64,000 nucleotides of DNA. It comes from Piezodorus guildinii. Its lineage: Eukaryota > Arthropoda > Insecta > Hemiptera > Pentatomidae. Below are positions 29,101 through 41,100 of this stretch, in pieces. The stretch spans positions 105,386,711-105,450,710 of the forward strand of contig CM041295.1 in the NCBI GenBank assembly GCA_023052935.1. Reading direction: 5' to 3'. The notes beneath the pieces were generated by a model. The model ran no database searches. It was not told the origin of the DNA and saw only the letters and a program-made list of their open reading frames with translations. The position numbers and the translations under genes are program-made. The stretch's first letter is position 1; each line of letters opens with the position of its first letter.

Positions 29101-32100
29101 CTTTGGGAACGCAGCTACTTAGCCTTATATCCAATAAATACGAAAAAGTTATAATAAACGCATATTTGAGCGAGCGCGATTAAAATTAATAGTGTAATAG
29201 GTTAAGAACCTTTGGGAACGCAGCTACTGAGCCTTGTATCCAATAAATACGAAAAAGTTATAATAAAAGCATATTTGAGCGAGCGCGATTAAAATTAATA
29301 GTGTAATCGGTAACGAACCTTTGGGAACGGAGCTACTAAGCCTAGTATCCAATAAATACGAAAAAGTTATAATAAACGCATATTTGAGGGAGCGCGATTA
29401 AAATTAATAGTGTAATCGGTAACGAACCTTTGGGAACGGAGCTACTAAGCCTAGTATCCAATAAATACGAAAAAGTTATAATAAATCCATATTTGAGCGA
29501 GCGCGATTAAAATTAATAGAGTAATTGGTAACGAACCTTTGGGAACGGAGCTACTGAGCCTAGTATCGAATAAATACGAAAAAGTTATAATAAACCCATA
29601 TTTGAGGGAGCGCGATTAAAATTAATAGTGTAATAGGTTAAGAACCTTTGGGAACGGAGCTACTGAGCCTAGTATCCAATAAATACGAAAAAGTTATAAT
29701 AAACCCATATTTGAGGGAGCGCTATTAAAATTAATAGAGTAATCTGTAACGAACCTTTGGGAACGCAGCTACTGAGCCTTGTATCCAATAAATACGAAAA
29801 AGTTATAATAAAAGCATATTTGAGCGAGCGCGATTAAAATTAATAGTGTAATCGGTAACGAACCTTTGGGAACGGAGCTACTAAGCCTAGTATCCAATAA
29901 ATACGAAAAAGTTATAATAAACGCATATTTGAGGGAGCGCGATTAAAATTAATAGTGTAATAGGTTAAGAACCTTTGGGAACGGAGCTACTGAGCCTAGT
30001 ATCCAATAAATACGAAAAAGTTATAATAAACCCATATTTGAGCGAGCGCGATTAAAATTAATAGAGTAATTGGTAACGAACCTTTGGGAACGGAGCTACT
30101 GAGCCTAGTATCGAATAAATACGAGAAAGTTATAATAAACGCATATTTGAGGGAGCGCTATTAAAATTAATAGAGTAATCTGTAACGAACCTTTGGGAAC
30201 GCAGCTACTGAGCCTTGTATCCAATAAATACGAGAAAGTTATAATAAACGCATATTTGAGGGAGCGCGATTAAAATTAATAGTGTAATCGGTAACGAACC
30301 TTTGGGAACGCAGCTACTAAGCCTAGTATCCAATAAATACGAAAAAGTTATAATAAACGCATATTTGAGGGAGCGCGATTAAAATTAATAGTGTAATCGG
30401 TAACGAACCTTTGGGAACGGAGCTACTAAGCCTAGTATCCAATAAATACGAAAAAGTTATAATAAATCCATATTTGAGCGAGCTCGATTAAAATTAATAG
30501 AGTAATTGGTAACGAACCTTTGGGAACGGAGCTACTGAGCCTAGTATCGAATAAATACGAAAAAGTTATAATAAACCCATATTTGAGGGAGCGCGATTAA
30601 AATTAATAGTGTAATAGGTTAAGAACCTTTGGGAACGGAGCTACTGAGCCTAGTATCCAATAAATACGAAAAAGTTATAATAAACCCATATTTGAGCGAG
30701 CGCGATTAAAATTAATAGTGTAATCGGTAACGAACCTTTGGGAACGCAGCTACTTAGCCTTATATCCAATAAATACGAAAAAGTTATAATAAACGCATAT
30801 TTGAGGGAGCGCTATTAAAATTAATAGAGTAATCTGTAACGAACCTTTGGGAACGCAGCTACTGAGCCTTGTATCCAATAAATACGAGAAAGTTATAATA
30901 AACGCATATTTGAGGGAGCGCGATTAAAATTAATAGTGTAATCGGTAACGAACCTTTGGGAACGCAGCTACTAAGCCTAGTATCCAATAAATACGAAAAA
31001 GTTATAATAAACGCATATTTGAGGGAGCGCGATTAAAATTAATAGTGTAATCGGTAACGAACCTTTGGGAACGGAGCTACTAAGCCTAGTATCCAATAAA
31101 TACGAAAAAGTTATAATAAATCCATATTTGAGCGAGCGCGATTAAAATTAATAGAGTAATTGGTAACGAACCTTTGGGAACGGAGCTACTGAGCCTAGTA
31201 TCGAATAAATACGAAAAAGTTATAATAAACCCATATTTGAGGGAGCGCGATTAAAATTAATAGTGTAATAGGTAATTTTGGTGTTCGTGCTCGTTATTGA
31301 AAAAAAAAAAAATATTTTATTTATTCAAAAGTTACAAAATATCGATAATAACACTTTAAAAGACAATAATGACAATCTTGATAATAACAATATGGCTATA
31401 CTAGATCTGACATAGATTACGTACCGTAATTACTGCGAGGACTTGAAGAGAGAGTGTGTGATCCCTGGGAGAAGGGACAGGGTATATAAAGGTTAATAGG
31501 ACTGCTGAATAAGATTCAAGGAATATGGTGTGATCTGCAGGTGCACTATGGCCTCATGGTGGCGTGACTCCTCCGTCCTTATGAGAGTGAAGCCCACTGA
31601 ACTCTAAATTTAAGGATTTGGGACGGTTTGTCTATTCTGTAAATATTGAAACCAAGCTCTGGCTCTGCCATCAAAACATTCAGGTGGTTGAGGATGGGTA
31701 CTTGGATTATCATTTGAAGGATTAGAACACAGTAATTCCAGTTTACAATACTGACGATAAAGATTATAGCATAAAAGATATAAACATATTACATAAAATA
31801 TATAAGAAATAAATTGGGATACAGTTATATCATAAGGTTCTAATTCTTCTATTTCTATATTACTTAAGTCTATTTGTTGTAATTCCTCAAAAGTAAAATT
31901 TGTTGATACAATAGTTTTATTATTAACAGAATGATAGGAAATAAAAGGAATATTTACATTGTCAACATAAGAAAGTGGTACATTTATATTTACAAATTTC
32001 TCATTTTCATTAAGATTAAGGAGGCTAGTAGATGGTAGATGATACATTTGTGTGTTTGTTACACTAGTTGTTACATTACTAATATTAAAGGTTAAATATT

Positions 32101-35100
32101 GGTGTAATGTGGGTATAAGTTTGATTATAGGGTTTGTTCTTATTTCTACAGCTTTACAATCATTTAATTCTATATTCTTACATAATTCTAAAATACATTT
32201 GTCCTTAATCTCTATCATGTCTTTACAGTAATGATGATTATTGAATTTAATACAATTTCCATTGTAAAACGAATTTTTAAATCTAATGATTAGTTGTTCT
32301 TTAATCTTTAGAGTAATGACTTTATTATTCCTTGTAACTGGATATGACATAGCATAATAAGTTGTTTTTGGCAATGATCTCAAAGGGATTTTAATAAAAT
32401 AATAAATTAATCCTGTATCTGATAGGGAACAAAATGTGGAGCTAAGTAACCAGTTTAATTCTACATTTTCTGTGATTGGTTCTCCGAACGGTATGTTTAA
32501 TTGTTCTAGTTCTCTAGTCGTTAATATGCTTGGATGGGTAATTCCTAATTTACATTGTTCTAAGGAAAATTCTATATCATTTAATTGATTTTCTACTAAA
32601 TCTAATACGGCTAATAAATCATGATACATTAACTTAGTAAGAGCTAAATCTGTAAAATTATTTATTTTTTCTATACTATCCTTATATTTATTTAAAACAA
32701 TTATTTCTTTATTAAGTTTAGATGTTAATTCTTTATTTAATCCTAATCTAACATTTTCATTATGCTCTATGTGATACATATTTCTCTCGATTTTATTTAA
32801 AATATTATCATACTTTTCTTTGTCATCGGCGTCCATATTGCCGGTGAGCCAACTAATAGCATTGCCTAGTCCGTTAATTAAACCTCTTTTTGATCGGTTA
32901 TTCCGATTTATATTTACAATATGATTAATTTTTTCTAATATCTTGTTATATTTTTGTTCAATAATATTATGCAAAGTTTTATATTCATTACTAATTGTTA
33001 ATACGTCAATGCTAATCTTAAGGGTTTGAATTTCTCTTGTTAAATTTGTAAGATTCTTATAATGTAAAAATGTGTACCAATCTTCAATTATAAAAGATGG
33101 ATTAATTTGTACGATGGATGCTCCTGGTCCGTCAGATAAATCTTGTATTAGCAGGGTCTGTATCTGAACCGTAAGCGCTGCGATCAGAAGATACTTGAAA
33201 CAATTCGTCGTCGAACTCAAAGTCATCTTGGCTGACTCCTGTAACATTAGACGTTTCTATTTCTTTTATGACATTCTCAATATCTTCATCAGTTATTTCT
33301 GGTTTTTTTTGACTTGTACTAGGTTTATTATTATTATTATTTGATTTCTTTTTCTTAGTGACCTTTTTCGGTCGTTTGACTTGATCAGGGTGGAGTTTTT
33401 TCTTTCTACCTTTATTTCTATTTTGAAATCTTTTATCAACATACTTTCCTTTTTCGTATTTAGGATCTATTTTCTTTTTCTGTTGTCTCTTTATATACAC
33501 ATCTTCCGGGATTTCTATGTCTTCTCTATTTTCATTTAACTTGCCTATTTTTCTCTCTTTATTTTGTTCTATACCTTTCTTAGTTATTTCGAAAAGCTGC
33601 TTCATTTTCCGATGGTACTCATGAACAAGATATTCTTTTATTTCCGGGGATTCATTATAAGTTTCATTAGTGATACCGAAAGTTATTTCGTTAGGGGTCA
33701 TTTTAAGATCTTGATTAAGGGAATTATTATATGCTGTCGTTGCTTGCTCTAACTTATCTTCCTCTTTATCATCTTTGTTTTCTATGTTTATAAGTCTTAA
33801 AATTTCTAATAACGAAGAGCTTGCTCGATTAAGCAATCCAAGAGAGTTAGGGTGATTGGGGGTAGTATAATGTAATTCAATATTTAAGTAGTTTAGAAAA
33901 TCTTTAAACAAGTTATTGTCGAATTCTCTTCCGTTGTCACATGATATTTTTTGGGGTTTTGGAAAATATGCTAAATATTTTTTCAATACTTTCATGCTTT
34001 CTATGGCATTATAACTTGTTGCGTAATAAGAAAATATTCTTTTGGAAAAAGTATCTACTATTAAATAAATGTAATAATTACTCATGTGTAAGGTATCAAT
34101 CATTAAATCTGTAAAGGGTTTCTCAGGTGTGGGAGTAATTTTAAATTTTTGTTTTATAGGTCTTCTATCGTATTTGCCTTTTCCACATGTGTCACATTTG
34201 TTTATAATTTCTGTGATATGATCTTTCATATTGGGCCAATAAAATTTGGTTTTCAAAACTAAATATGTTTCATTTATACCTCTGTGGCATGTCTTGGCGA
34301 TATGATAATCAAGGATAAGTAATTTCTGGTCTTCCGTGTTCTTTACATCTGGCAATAGTTTATAATATCTTTTAATTCTATTTGTGGGAAATTTTTCTCT
34401 AATGAGTGATGCAACTTTATTAAATAATGCATTATACCAATTATTTTCACTTTCTATAGAATCTGATATGGGTGAGCAGTATATGCCGTAAGTTATATTT
34501 GGTCTTAAGATTTCTAAAAGTTTTTCTTCTATTTCAAAATCTTTTTCATGATAAGGCCAAGTAAATTCAATTGTTGTTCTTTGCTTATTATTGAATATTG
34601 TTTCGCGTTGAATTTTCGCGTGTCCCTTTTTTATTATTATTTGATTTTTCTCAACATTTACTGGTCTAGATTTATCATCAACTATTAAGATTCTGTTATC
34701 GGAGGATTCTGTGGAGTGCTGCGTTGCTAAAGAAGATATATCATCTTGAATTATTTCTTGGTGTTCACCATTATTATTTTCTTCTATGTTTTCATCATTA
34801 TTAATTCCTTCTAAGTTTTCATTGTTAGCTTCTTCTTGGGTTTCTTCTATTCCCATTTCTTGTAATAAATCTACGATTTCTTGTGAATAGTTATTAGGAG
34901 AATTTTCTGTATGAAAAATATCAAATTCTGGTTCTTTTAATTTCCTTTCTTCAATAGGGTAACGGGATAAATGATCGGCGACTTTATTAGCCTTTCCTTC
35001 AATGTATTTTATGTCATATTCGAAATCTTCTAACAATAATTTCCATCTAATTAATCTGGCGTTCTGTGTTTTACACGTTCTTAAATATTCTAAAGGTTTG

Positions 35101-38100
35101 TGATCTGAATATATGAAAAATTTTCTACCGTATAAGTAGGGTCGAAAATGATTGCAAGCCCAAATAATGGCTAAACATTCCTTTTCCGTTGTTGAGTAAT
35201 TTTGTTCTGCTTTATTAAGTGTTCTGGATGCAAAACATACAGGGAGTTCTTTTCCATCTTTCTTCTGTGCTAATACTGCACCAATGGCGAAATTACTTGC
35301 GTCAGTTGTTAAGAAAAAGTCCTGATTGAAATCTGGAATTTGCAAAATGGGGCTACTACATACAAGTTGTTTCAATTTCTCAAAAGCGTTTTCATATAAC
35401 TCTGGTTTGATTTCTTTTTGATCTTTTCGAAGACATCTCGTTAATGGGGAAGCTATCTTTGCGTAATTTGGTATCATTTTCCTATAGAAACCAGTTAATC
35501 CTAAAAAGCTTTTAATTTCTTTTTCATTTTTAGGGAGTTTAAAATCTTTTACTGCTTTTATCTTTTCTGGATTAGGTTCTATGCCGCGTTCGCTGATAAT
35601 ATGTCCGAGGAATAACAATTCTTTCTTGCAAAATTCTGTCTTATCGAGCTGAACCTTTAAGTTATGTTTTTCTAACTTTTTAAGAGTTTCTTCTAAATGT
35701 TTCCAATGATCTTTGTAATTTTCAGAAAAAATTATAATATCGTCCATATAGACTAAAACGTTAATAGAATCTGAAAAAATGATATTCATGGCTCTTTGAA
35801 ACGTTGCTGGGGCATTACTGAGTCCAAATGGCATGCGAAGGAATTCAAAGTGGCCTTGATCTGTAGAAAATGCTGTTTTTGGGATAGAACTTTCTTCGAC
35901 TTTTATTTGATGGAAGCCTGAGCAAAGGTCCATTGCTGTAAATATCGTCGCTTTTCCTAATTTGCCTAAAAGGTCTTCAATATTAGGAATGGGGAATTTA
36001 TCCGGGGTTGTTTCTCGATTTAATTTCCTGTAATCAATCACCATTCGTATTTTTCTTTTTCCTGATGCGTCTGGCTTTTTCGGGACAATCCAAACGGGAG
36101 AATTGTAAGGGGAATTGCTGGGTCTTATTATTTTGGATTCTAACATCTTTTTAATTTCTTCCTTAATATTTTCTTTGAATTGGTGGGGATATCTGTAATT
36201 TTTCGAATATATCGGGTCTTCGGTTTTTGTTTTAATCTTATGCTCCAATAAATCAGTGGCTGAAAGGGGATCATTTTCAGTCTTAAATACTGATGGATAT
36301 TTCGATAATAATTTAATTAAATTTGATTTTTCTTGAGGAGGTATATGGTCGGTTCTGATTAGTTGGGGGATTTGTTTTATTATTTCATGGTTTCCTTTTT
36401 TATTAGAATCTGTTAATTCTACTTCTTCTTTTTGCAAATAGTATAAAGGTAAATATATGGTTTCGTTAACTTTACTGTCGATTATTATATTTTGATCATA
36501 GATGCCAGGTTTAATTTTAATCTTATCATCTTCATAGTCAATAAAATATAGATTTTTATTTTGTTCTACTTTTATCTGATTTTCGCCTTCTTTCAAAACT
36601 AATTTTAAAACTTCGTCTTCCATAATAAAATCAAACTCTGTATAGCGAGTTTTTATTTTGTTGGTTTCGAAATCGATATTAAATTTCATTTCCCTCATTG
36701 TCTCATTTCCTAGTAGTATTTCGTAATTGGGACTGAAATTAAATAGATAAAATTTTATTTTTTCGGGGTTTTTAAGAAAATTATTTCTGCAATAAACTGA
36801 AATAGATTCCGTGCCAAGTTCTTCTCCGGTTGCTGTTTTTATTGTAAAATTTTCTTTTTCTCTTTCAACATCTGGTGGTACAATGTCTGGTCTTATATAA
36901 TTCTTCCAAGATCCGGTATCAATAAGCCATTTACGATTCGCGTGGTCTTTAACATAAGGCAGTTGGCTTTTATTCTCTTCTTTTATGTGTTTTGATTGTC
37001 TGGCGGGCCTTTCTCTAAAAAAGAATTATTTGGATCTAATTTTTCTAATTTCTCTCTTAATTCTCTGATTTCTTGGTCTTTCGGGTCTTCTTGCTGAATT
37101 TGGAAATTAGGCTGTTTCGGTTTATTCCCGAATGCGCCTAGAATGTTCTCATGGATACAGTTGGATTTTCATCTTTCTTATTATTATTATAATTTTGATT
37201 CCGGTATCGACCTGAACCGTTGAAATACCTTTGTTGTTCTTGACGGGGCCATTGTTGGTAATAATTATTATTATTATTATTCTGCCGGTAGTCTTGTGGA
37301 GGTTCTTGTTGTCGATATTGATGCTCTTGTCTTTGATTATGTGGGTTATACGGGTTATTGGGATTTTGCCAATTATTAAATCGTTTGTGATGTTTTTTAT
37401 CGAACTTTTTCTTATGGTCGAAGCCTCTTTTGTAATCATGTTCTCCGGGTCTTCTCATATTTCCCGAATTTATGAGGTCATCGAAGAGTAGATGGTTCTC
37501 ATTCTGAATTAAATTTCTCAAATCATCTAATGTTCTTAACTTTTCTGCTTTAGTCATAAGATATGTTCTTATGTGAAGGGGCATGTTAGTGTAAAAAAAA
37601 TAAAGAATACTTTTCTCTAATGCGCTAATAATTGTTTCTCTATTTGGTGTGTTTTCTATCCGATGTTTAGAAATTATTAAAGTGCGGATCTTATCAATTC
37701 TTTGAAGGAAATCAAGAGGGTGTTCCTTATGATGTATTTTGTTATTAAATAATTCATGCGATAATTGTTCAATTGAGCGGCTGTCTCTGAAGGTTCTTTC
37801 GAGATAATTTAGTAATTCTTCAACACGACTAAATTCGCACGTTGTATTTATATAATCAGCTTCATCCGTAAGTTTTGCTAAAAGTTTACTTAATAATCTT
37901 TGTTCGTTTAGTTCCTTAAACGAGTTGTCCGGTTTACACACGATTTGGTAAACTTGTCTACAAACTGTCACGAATTTTAACAGATTGTGTGGATTTCCAT
38001 TAAAATTAGGGATATGATCGTAGTCTGCCGATTTAATTTGAAAGCTTGCCATATTTGTAGTTAATATTAAATTATTTACTCGCAGGATTAAAGAATTTAA

Positions 38101-41100
38101 ATAATCATCAGACATAAAATTACAATAGTAAAGGAAATTAACTTACAAAAATTGAGTACGCTGTCAAAATAATCTTCGACGGGGTGTGAAGATCTGTCCT
38201 TGAGCTGGATACCTGACGACAGTGAAGTCCGGCCAAGGTTGAGTGCAGATAAGAGACTTTGCCTGCGTTGCGAGATGCTCGGGGTGAGTGAACTCGTCCA
38301 GAATCTGAAGATCTCGAAGTTGGTAGTCCTCGGTAGGTAAGCCAAAATCTTGAGTCTTCACAGGTGAGGAATCCTAGGCGGTAGTCCTAATTCTGGATTT
38401 GCGGAAAAAGTTCGAATCTGCGGAAACTCGGTTCTTAAAACTGCGATAAAAATATGCAGTCCCTGTTCGGGCGCCAATTTTGGTGTTCGTGCTCGTTATT
38501 GAAAAAAAAAAAAATATTTTATTTATTCAAAAGTTACAAAATATCGATAATAACACTTTAAAAGACAATCTTGATAATAACAATATGGCTATACTAGATC
38601 TGACATAGATTACGTACCGTAATTACTGCGAGGACTTGAAGAGAGAGTGTGTGATCCCTGGGAGAAGGGACAGGGTATATAAAGGTTAATAGGACTGCTG
38701 AATAAGATTCAAGGAATATGGTGTGATCTGCAGGTGCACTATGGCCTCATGGTGGCGTGACTGGTTAAGAACCTTTGGGAACGGAGCTACTGAGCCTAGT
38801 ATCCAATAAATACGAAAAAGTTATAATAAACCCATATTTGAGCGAGCGCGATTAAAGTTAATAGTGTAATCGGTAACGAACCTTTGGGAACGCAGCTACT
38901 TAGCCTTATATCCAATAAATACGAAAAAGTTATAATAAACGCATATTTGAGGGAGTGCTATTAAAATTAATAGTGTAATCGGTAACGAACCTTTGGGAAC
39001 GCAGCTACTAAGCCTAGTATCCAATAAATACGAAAAAGTTATAATAAATCCATATTTGAGCGAGCGCGATTAAAATTAATAGAGTAATTGGTAACGAACC
39101 TTTGGGAACGGAGCTACTGAGCCTAGTATCGAATAAATACGAAAAAGTTATAATAAACCCATATTTGAGGGAGCGCGATTAAAATTAATAGTGTAATAGG
39201 TTAAGAACCTTTGGGAACGGAGCTACTGAGCCTAGTATCCAATAAATACGAAAAAGTTATAATAAACCCATATTTGAGGGAGCGCGATTAAAATTAATAG
39301 TGTAATCGGTAACGAACCTTTGGGAACGCAGCTACTTAGCCTTATATCCAATAAATACGAAAAAGTTATAATAAACGCATATTTGAGGGAGCGCTATTAA
39401 AATTAATAGAGTAATCTGTAACGAACCTTTGGGAACGCAGCTACTGAGCCTTGTATCCAATAAATACGAGAAAGTTATAATAAACGCATATTTGAGGGAG
39501 CGCGATTAAAATTAATAGTGTAATCGGTAACGAACCTTTGGGAACGCAGCTACTAAGCCTAGTATCCAATAAATACGAAAAAGTTATAATAAACGCATAT
39601 TTGAGGGAGCGCGATTAAAATTAATAGTGTAATCGGTAACGAACCTTTGGGAACGGAGCTACTAAGCCTAGTATCCAATAAATACGAAAAAGTTATAATA
39701 AATCCATATTTGAGCGAGCGCGATTAAAATTAATAGAGTAATTGGTAACGAACCTTTGGGAACGGAGCTACTGAGCCTAGTATCGAATAAATACGAAAAA
39801 GTTATAATAAACCCATATTTGAGGGAGCGCGATTAAAATTAATAGTGTAATAGGTTAAGAACCTTTGGGAACGGAGCTACTGAGCCTAGTATCCAATAAA
39901 TACGAAAAAGTTATAATAAACCCATATTTGAGCGAGCGCGATTAAAGTTAATAGTGTAATCGGTAACGAACCTTTGGGAACGCAGCTACTTAGCCTTATA
40001 TCCAATAAATACGAAAAAGTTATAATAAATGCATATTTGAGGGAGTGCTATTAAAATTAATAGAGTAATCTGTAACGAACCTTTGGGAACGCAGCTACTG
40101 AGCCTTGTATCCAATAAATACGAGAAAGTTATAATAAACGCATATTTGAGGGAGCGCGATTAAAATTAATAGTGTAATCGGTAACGAACCTTTGGGAACG
40201 CAGCTACTTAGCCTTATATCCAATAAATACGAAAAAGTTATAGTAAACGCATATTTGAGGGAGCGCTATTAAAATTAATAGAGTAATCTGTAACGAACCT
40301 TTGGGAACTCAGCTACTGAGCCTTGTATCCAATAAATACGAAAAAGTTATAATAAACGCATATTTGAGCGAGCGCGATTAAAATTAATAGTGTAATAGGT
40401 AACGAACCTTTGGGAACGCAGCTACTGAGCCTTATATCCAATAAATACGAAAAAGTTATAATAAACGCATATTTGAGGGAGCGCGATTAAAATCAATAGA
40501 GTAATCGGTAACGAACCTTTGGGAACGCAGCTACTGAGCCTTGTATCCAATAAATACGATAAAGTTATAATAAACCTCTATTGATAATATTTTCGCCCGC
40601 GATTATCAAACTAAAATAAAACGAACCCCCGCTAATCCGACTACTAGACCTTGTATCGAAAACGTCTAAAAATCTATGTATCGGTTATACTTATTATTAT
40701 AATGGTGACTATTATATGTAAAAAGGCCCCTGGGAACATTTAATAAGCCACAAGGATTAAAAACATAATGTGTAATTAAAATAACCATAAAAACATAAAA
40801 TCGTGTTAATTTGATTTTTATTATTTTATTGAAATCGAAAAGGTTGAATTTGACTTGGAAAAGGTGAATTTGACTTGGAAAGGTTGAATTTGACTTGCAA
40901 AAGGTTGAATTTGACTTGGAAATGCTATGTATATATATACATACACATTTTTTTTTTTAAATATTAATAAATAACTTCATTTTTATTTTATATCAACAGT
41001 GCTTCCAGAGAATTGACTGATGATAGTACATCTGACAGTTTCACCTGGCTAGGAAGAATTGAGTATAAAGAACTAATAGTCGGTAAAGAAAAAGTCATTG

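Larger units (their letters stand above)
31275..38762 (-). mobile_element. errantivirus-like (gypsy-type) endogenous retrovirus with gag, pol and env
   Basis: The element lies on the minus strand with 5' LTR 38477-38762 and 3' LTR 31275-31569, which differ mainly by a 9 bp indel. A primer-binding site complementary to tRNA-Lys (38459-38476) follows the 5' LTR. Genes in order are gag (38115-37138), protease-pol (about 37025-33132) and env (33247-31610). It interrupts a satellite monomer: left flank ...AATAGGT(A), right flank GGTTAAGAACC, so a duplication of 3-4 bases around GGT is likely. Insect gypsy-type elements with env can behave as retroviruses. Near-identical LTRs imply recent insertion. 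Confidence 0.92.
17111..40926. mobile_element. giant inverted-repeat element enclosing a satellite array
   Basis: The two ends are inverted copies: AGCATTTCCAAGTCAAATTC starts at 17111, and its reverse complement ends at 40926. Between them lie the terminal inverted repeats (17111-17545 and 40562-40926), a left satellite arm, a unique loop (about 18400-18645), and a long right arm with an inserted retrovirus-like element. No transposase is encoded. Long inverted repeats with subterminal tandem repeats are known from foldback-type elements such as Drosophila FB and Galileo; membership here is inference. The unit lies in the last intron of the plus-strand host gene. Confidence 0.85.

Noticed and set aside
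31570..31609. Exact 4 bp target duplication for the retroviral insertion
   Set aside because: Flanks read GGTA on the left and GGTT on the right; only GGT is certain and the LTR edge is ambiguous by one or two bases.
17516..40561. Regular repeat spacing considered as a CRISPR array
   Set aside because: Whole 109-110 bp units are repeated with no unique spacers, in an intron of an animal gene.
17111..40926. Interpretation as a Polinton/Maverick because the ends begin with AG
   Set aside because: No polymerase, integrase or capsid genes belonging to the unit, and no clear 6 bp target duplication; the only integrase belongs to the inserted LTR element.
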